From Acidobacteriota bacterium (GTDB lineage: Bacteria; Acidobacteriota; Terriglobia; Terriglobales; Acidobacteriaceae): a stretch of 9,240 bases of DNA. A program made the position numbers and the translations under genes. The notes under the pieces were generated by a model. It had not been told where the DNA came from, searched no databases, and saw nothing but the letters and a program-made list of their open reading frames with translations. Of the stretch, positions 6,516 through 9,240 are shown piece by piece. Location: NCBI GenBank assembly GCA_021805265.1, contig JAJZFR010000147.1, forward strand, positions 1 through 9,240, given 5' to 3'. Numbering within the stretch: position 1 is the stretch's first letter; every line of letters begins with the position of its first letter.

Positions 6516-7931
6516 CTAAGCTGCGGGCATCCGCTGGTAGAGAGTGCTGGCAGTTTTCTCACGTTGGATCTGTTCTCGGATTCTAGCCAGTCCGCCGTCC
6601 CTGGTCAAACGCGCCCGCAGAGTTTCGAGCGGCTCACGGGATTGCAGGGACGCCATGTAGAGTTCGCGTTCGAACTCCTCGTCAGAGACTTCGATGGCTT
6701 CGAGTTCGGCGATCCTGTCGAGGATGAGCGAGGTTTTGACCTCCTGCAGGGCGGAGTCGCGCTGCGCGGAACGGAGGCGAGTGAGGTCGAGTTTGCGCAT
6801 CATTTCCGGGTCCATGCCCTGCGCTGCGAGGGCGCGGAGGCCGCGTTCGAGGCGCGCATCGACCTGCTGCTGGACGAGCGATTCGGGGATGGGGAAGGCG
6901 AACCGCTGGGCGAGGGCCAGGAACAGGGCCTCGCGGGTCTGCTGTTCGCTCTCGCGGAGTTTGGTCGTTTGCAGGTATTCGCGGATGCGGTTTTCGAGGG
7001 CGGCCAGGTTTTCGTAGTCGCCTAGCTCGGTCGCAAACTCGTCGTTCAGTTCGGGCAGGATTCGCTTTTTGATGGCGTTGACCACAATGGTATAGGCGAC
7101 GGCCTGGCCCGCCAGGCGAGCTTCCTGATAGTCGGCGGGATAGACCACCTCGGCCTGAATCTCCTGGCCGACTTTGGCACCGCGCAGCGCCTCGGTAAAG
7201 GCTGGCAGAGTTTCACTGCCGCCGATCTCGATCAGGGAGTCTTCCCCGGCCAGCGGCGCGGCAGGATTGTCTTCTGCCGACTGCGCCTGGCCGTGGTAGC
7301 TGATCTGTGCCCAGTCGCCATCGACCAGCGCGCGATCTTCCTCGATGGTCTCGACGGTTGCTCGGGACTCACGCAACTGCTTCAGCTCCTGCTGGAACTC
7401 CTCTTCCGTAGCCTCAACGACGGGGCGGGGAACGACAACGTCCTGATAGCCGTCGAGCGAGAACTGCGGGACCACCTCAAAGACAGCCGTGCCTTCGAGC
7501 GCTTTGCCTTCTTCGAGGATCAGTTTGGTCAACTGAGGCTCCGAGACGGGCGTGAGGCCAGCGCCTTGAATCGCGGCCCGGAAGCGCTCGGGCAGGAGCG
7601 ACTCGACAACTTCCTTGCGAATCTGCTCGGCAAAACGGCGCCGGACAACCGATTCCGGTACCTTGCCCGCGCGGAATCCGGGGATTTTTGCGTATTTCCT
7701 GTACTCCCGAAGCACACGGGTAAAGGCCTTGTCCACGTCTTCAGCGGTGGCTTCGATGGCTACCTCGCGGATACACTCCGGGTTCAGCACGGGCGAGGGC
7801 GTATGCGCGTGGCCTGCGTGGTCATGATCCGCGTGATCGTGGTGGCCTTCGTGGTTGTGAACCTGTACTTCGGAGCCAGCGATTTCAGCTTCGGTCTGGG
7901 GGGCGGTTTCAATGGTTTCTGCAGAACTCAA
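6516..7931 (-). CDS. tig: Trigger factor, ribosome-associated chaperone with PPIase domain
   Basis: A cytoplasmic chaperone that docks beside the ribosomal exit tunnel and shields nascent chains. It has 471 residues against 432 in E. coli. Residues 1-48 form an unusual extension with nine histidines between 25 and 43, rich in His, Asp and Gly. The ribosome-binding domain (about 50-165) carries the signature GFRAGKVP at 85-92. The FKBP-like PPIase domain follows (about 172-292; VDGDWAQISYHG, then the stretch ending in LPELNDEFATELG), and then the helical C-terminal chaperone arms (about 300-465). The first codon is TTG: no Met codon occurs before residue 373, an in-frame TAG lies a short way upstream, and GGAAGG sits 7 nt before the TTG. 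A GTG at residue 48 would give a canonical length but has no ribosome binding site. It is followed by clpP-clpX, the usual neighbourhood, and preceded by a promoter at 8054-8082. Confidence 0.96.
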   Translation of the reverse strand: MSSAETIETAPQTEAEIAGSEVQVHNHEGHHDHADHDHAGHAHTPSPVLNPECIREVAIEATAEDVDKAFTRVLREYRKYAKIPGFRAGKVPESVVRRRFAEQIRKEVVESLLPERFRAAIQGAGLTPVSEPQLTKLILEEGKALEGTAVFEVVPQFSLDGYQDVVVPRPVVEATEEEFQQELKQLRESRATVETIEEDRALVDGDWAQISYHGQAQSAEDNPAAPLAGEDSLIEIGGSETLPAFTEALRGAKVGQEIQAEVVYPADYQEARLAGQAVAYTIVVNAIKKRILPELNDEFATELGDYENLAALENRIREYLQTTKLRESEQQTREALFLALAQRFAFPIPESLVQQQVDARLERGLRALAAQGMDPEMMRKLDLTRLRSAQRDSALQEVKTSLILDRIAELEAIEVSDEEFERELYMASLQSREPLETLRARLTRDGGLARIREQIQREKTASTLYQRMPAA

Positions 7932-7938
7932 GTGTGTG

Positions 7939-7944
7939 CCTTCC
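7939..7944 (-). promoter_or_regulatory. Ribosome binding site deciding the TTG start of tig
   Basis: On the minus strand GGAAGG lies 7 nt before TTG (7929-7931). It is the only good Shine-Dalgarno near the tig N-terminus. It supports translation of the histidine-rich extension rather than a later GTG start. Confidence 0.75.
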
Positions 7945-8053
7945 GGAATGTGTCTCTGTCTCGCCTACGCTGCGCCGCTGTGACTGAAGTTACGGTCCTG
8001 GATTTACGAAACCGCAAGCAACGCTGGCTGTGTGCTGGAGACGCTCACTCTCT

Positions 8054-8082
8054 ATGGTAAGAGGCAGAGCGGCGACGGTCAA
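8054..8082 (-). promoter_or_regulatory. Sigma-70-like promoter for tig
   Basis: On the minus strand TTGACC (8077-8082) and TACCAT (8054-8059) are separated by exactly 17 nt, close to the housekeeping consensus TTGACA-N17-TATAAT. The predicted start of transcription near 8047 gives a leader of roughly 115 nt before the TTG start. It lies in the 238-nt gap between the epimerase gene and tig. Recognised by sequence only. Confidence 0.6.
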
Positions 8083-8169
8083 ACCGAGCGAGCGGGTTTG
8101 GCGCGTCCCTGGCTGGGTTTTCCTGATCATTCCTGTCAAGAAAGGGATTTTTCGGAACGGATTTTCCCG

Positions 8170-9240
8170 TTACGGCTGAATGAGTTCGAGGCGTACATGC
8201 CAGCGGGTGCTGTTCCCAGGGGCCAGCGTCACCATACCGGTGTTCCTGGTGCCCCATTCCTTGCCGAAAGGGTCGCCGAAGTTGAATTGATCTTCGACGG
8301 CGACAAAGTTCTTCGCCGGTGGCGCGTAGACCTGAATGGTGCGAATCTCTGGAGACAGGCCCTCGATCGTGACGCCGTAGTGAGCGGCGGGGTCAGTGAC
8401 GGTGACGACGACAGGACCGCTTTTTCTTTCGAGCGAACTGAAGTTGTCGTCAAGAAACTGGGTGCCGAGGGGTCTTCCAGTTGGTGCCTGGAAGTCGTAG
8501 GCAGTTCCTGCCACTGGCATGATCTTGCCGGTGGGAAAGACGTCGTCGTAGTTGTTGACCTCGGCCAGGGCGCTGGCAGGAATGTGAAGGCGGACCTGTT
8601 TGCGGTCTCCGCTGGGCAGGTTGAAGTAGGGGTGCCAGGCGATGGCCACCGGTTCGGGCTGCGAGCCGACGTTGTGGGCTGTGATTGAGACATCGAGCCT
8701 CTGGGCCGTCAGCGAGATGGAGTAAACGAGGTCCGAGCTCGAGAACCAATGTCCGTCGAAGTCGCCACAATGAAGCACGCCGGTGATGACGCCGCCTGCC
8801 TGATTTTGGGAGACTTTGAGGTCGCTGATCTTTCCTTTGAGGATCAGCCCGTGCATGGCGTGACGCTCGGCCCCAGGGCGTCCTCCGGCGCTGTTCGCGG
8901 GCAGTGTGATGGGATGGCCCTGCCATTCGGTGGTCAGCATCTTGCCGTCTGGCGAAAGTTTGCCGCGAATGCGATTGGGATAGGGAAACAGAAAGGCTGC
9001 GCCGAGCCGATAGCCGAGGTCGCCGTTGGCGGTGTCATGGTCGTTGAGCATGGCGGCGGACTGGGCCAGACTGGGCGAAGCCAGCACATCGATCTCGCCC
9101 TTGCCGGGATACCAGGCGGTGATCTGCTGCACTTCCATGCCCCGACCGGGCATGACGGTGATGCTGGTGAACTCGGGGCTGGTCGCGCCTGGGGTTGGTT
9201 TTCGCGAGACGGTCACCGGGGCCATGCCGTTGATGAGGAT
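8170..9240 (-). CDS. Aldose 1-epimerase family protein (GalM-like), 5' end outside window
   Basis: A galactose mutarotase-like protein that would interconvert alpha and beta anomers of free or phosphorylated hexoses. From the Met codon at 9223-9225 it has 351 residues, and the frame stays open to the window edge (ILING before that Met) with no ribosome binding site at that ATG. The true start is therefore probably upstream and the gene is partial. Counting from that Met, family hallmarks are: Arg85 in PYPNRIRG; His125 in HAMHGL, in the position of the first active-site histidine; His198 in AIAWHPYFNLPSG, the catalytic acid; and Glu311 in VAVEDQFN, in the place of the catalytic base. The fold would be a beta-sandwich. 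Whether it is secreted cannot be seen because the N-terminus is missing. Its substrate is not determinable, so no gene symbol is given. It is upstream of tig in the same direction, but tig has its own promoter. Confidence 0.88.
   Translation of the reverse strand: MLINGMAPVTVSRKPTPGATSPEFTSITVMPGRGMEVQQITAWYPGKGEIDVLASPSLAQSAAMLNDHDTANGDLGYRLGAAFLFPYPNRIRGKLSPDGKMLTTEWQGHPITLPANSAGGRPGAERHAMHGLILKGKISDLKVSQNQAGGVITGVLHCGDFDGHWFSSSDLVYSISLTAQRLDVSITAHNVGSQPEPVAIAWHPYFNLPSGDRKQVRLHIPASALAEVNNYDDVFPTGKIMPVAGTAYDFQAPTGRPLGTQFLDDNFSSLERKSGPVVVTVTDPAAHYGVTIEGLSPEIRTIQVYAPPAKNFVAVEDQFNFGDPFGKEWGTRNTGMVTLAPGNSTRWHVRLELIQP

Noticed and set aside
7293..8060. A 255-codon plus-strand frame opposite the tig N-terminus
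   Set aside because: Reverse-strand shadow of tig; it also reads through the tig promoter, and the product has no family features.
8134..8139. Perfect TTGACA (minus strand) downstream of the epimerase stop, as a possible second tig promoter
   Set aside because: No -10-like hexamer at 16-18 nt spacing; what follows is GC-rich (CCAGCC).
1..9240. CRISPR array, tRNA, rRNA, transposase, integrase or toxin-antitoxin pair
   Set aside because: No spaced direct repeats, no cloverleaf-like GTTCRANNC segments in the right setting, and no mobile-element or toxin motifs on either strand. All long frames are explained by nine ordinary genes.

Overview
This window looks like ordinary core chromosome from a GC-rich, Gram-negative bacterium. 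An Acidobacteriota genome (Terriglobia/Acidobacteriaceae type) is my best guess. That rests on overall protein character, the mix of an RNase E/G gene beside an outer-membrane barrel gene, a trigger factor-ClpP-ClpX block followed by an exported M24 aminopeptidase, and the short intergenic style. It is inference, not a demonstrated assignment. Nine protein-coding genes are supported. I see no tRNA, rRNA, CRISPR array, insertion sequence, integrase or phage gene.

Layout: the plus-strand block at the left holds the 3' end of an RNase E/G family ribonuclease (1-855), closed by a clean intrinsic terminator. After a 349-nt AT-richer intergenic stretch with several hairpins comes an outer-membrane beta-barrel protein (1205-2071) with its own intrinsic terminator. 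Everything to the right is on the minus strand and converges on that barrel gene. In transcription order it reads: an aldose 1-epimerase family gene (partial, runs off the right edge), tig (trigger factor), clpP, clpX, an exported Xaa-Pro aminopeptidase-like M24 metallopeptidase, a small helical protein of unknown function, and a small four-helix membrane protein of unknown function.

How the genes fit together: tig, clpP and clpX form the classic protein quality-control cluster (ribosome-bound chaperone, Clp peptidase, AAA+ unfoldase). A sigma-70-like promoter lies upstream of tig, and a strong hairpin terminator lies 24 nt after the clpX stop. The M24 peptidase and the two small genes form a second unit: the gap after the peptidase gene is 6 nt, and the two small genes overlap by 7 nt. 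The peptidase keeps all five metal ligands but carries an export signal, so it probably handles proline-containing peptides outside the cytoplasm rather than products of ClpXP.

The most unusual items are a histidine-rich N-terminal extension on trigger factor, read from a TTG start with a good ribosome binding site, and the conserved-looking but unassigned small gene pair behind the peptidase. There is also a pair of mutually exclusive hairpins at the end of the barrel gene, and a near-repeated 20-22 nt motif flanking tig in inverted orientation. I found no convincing new biological system here.
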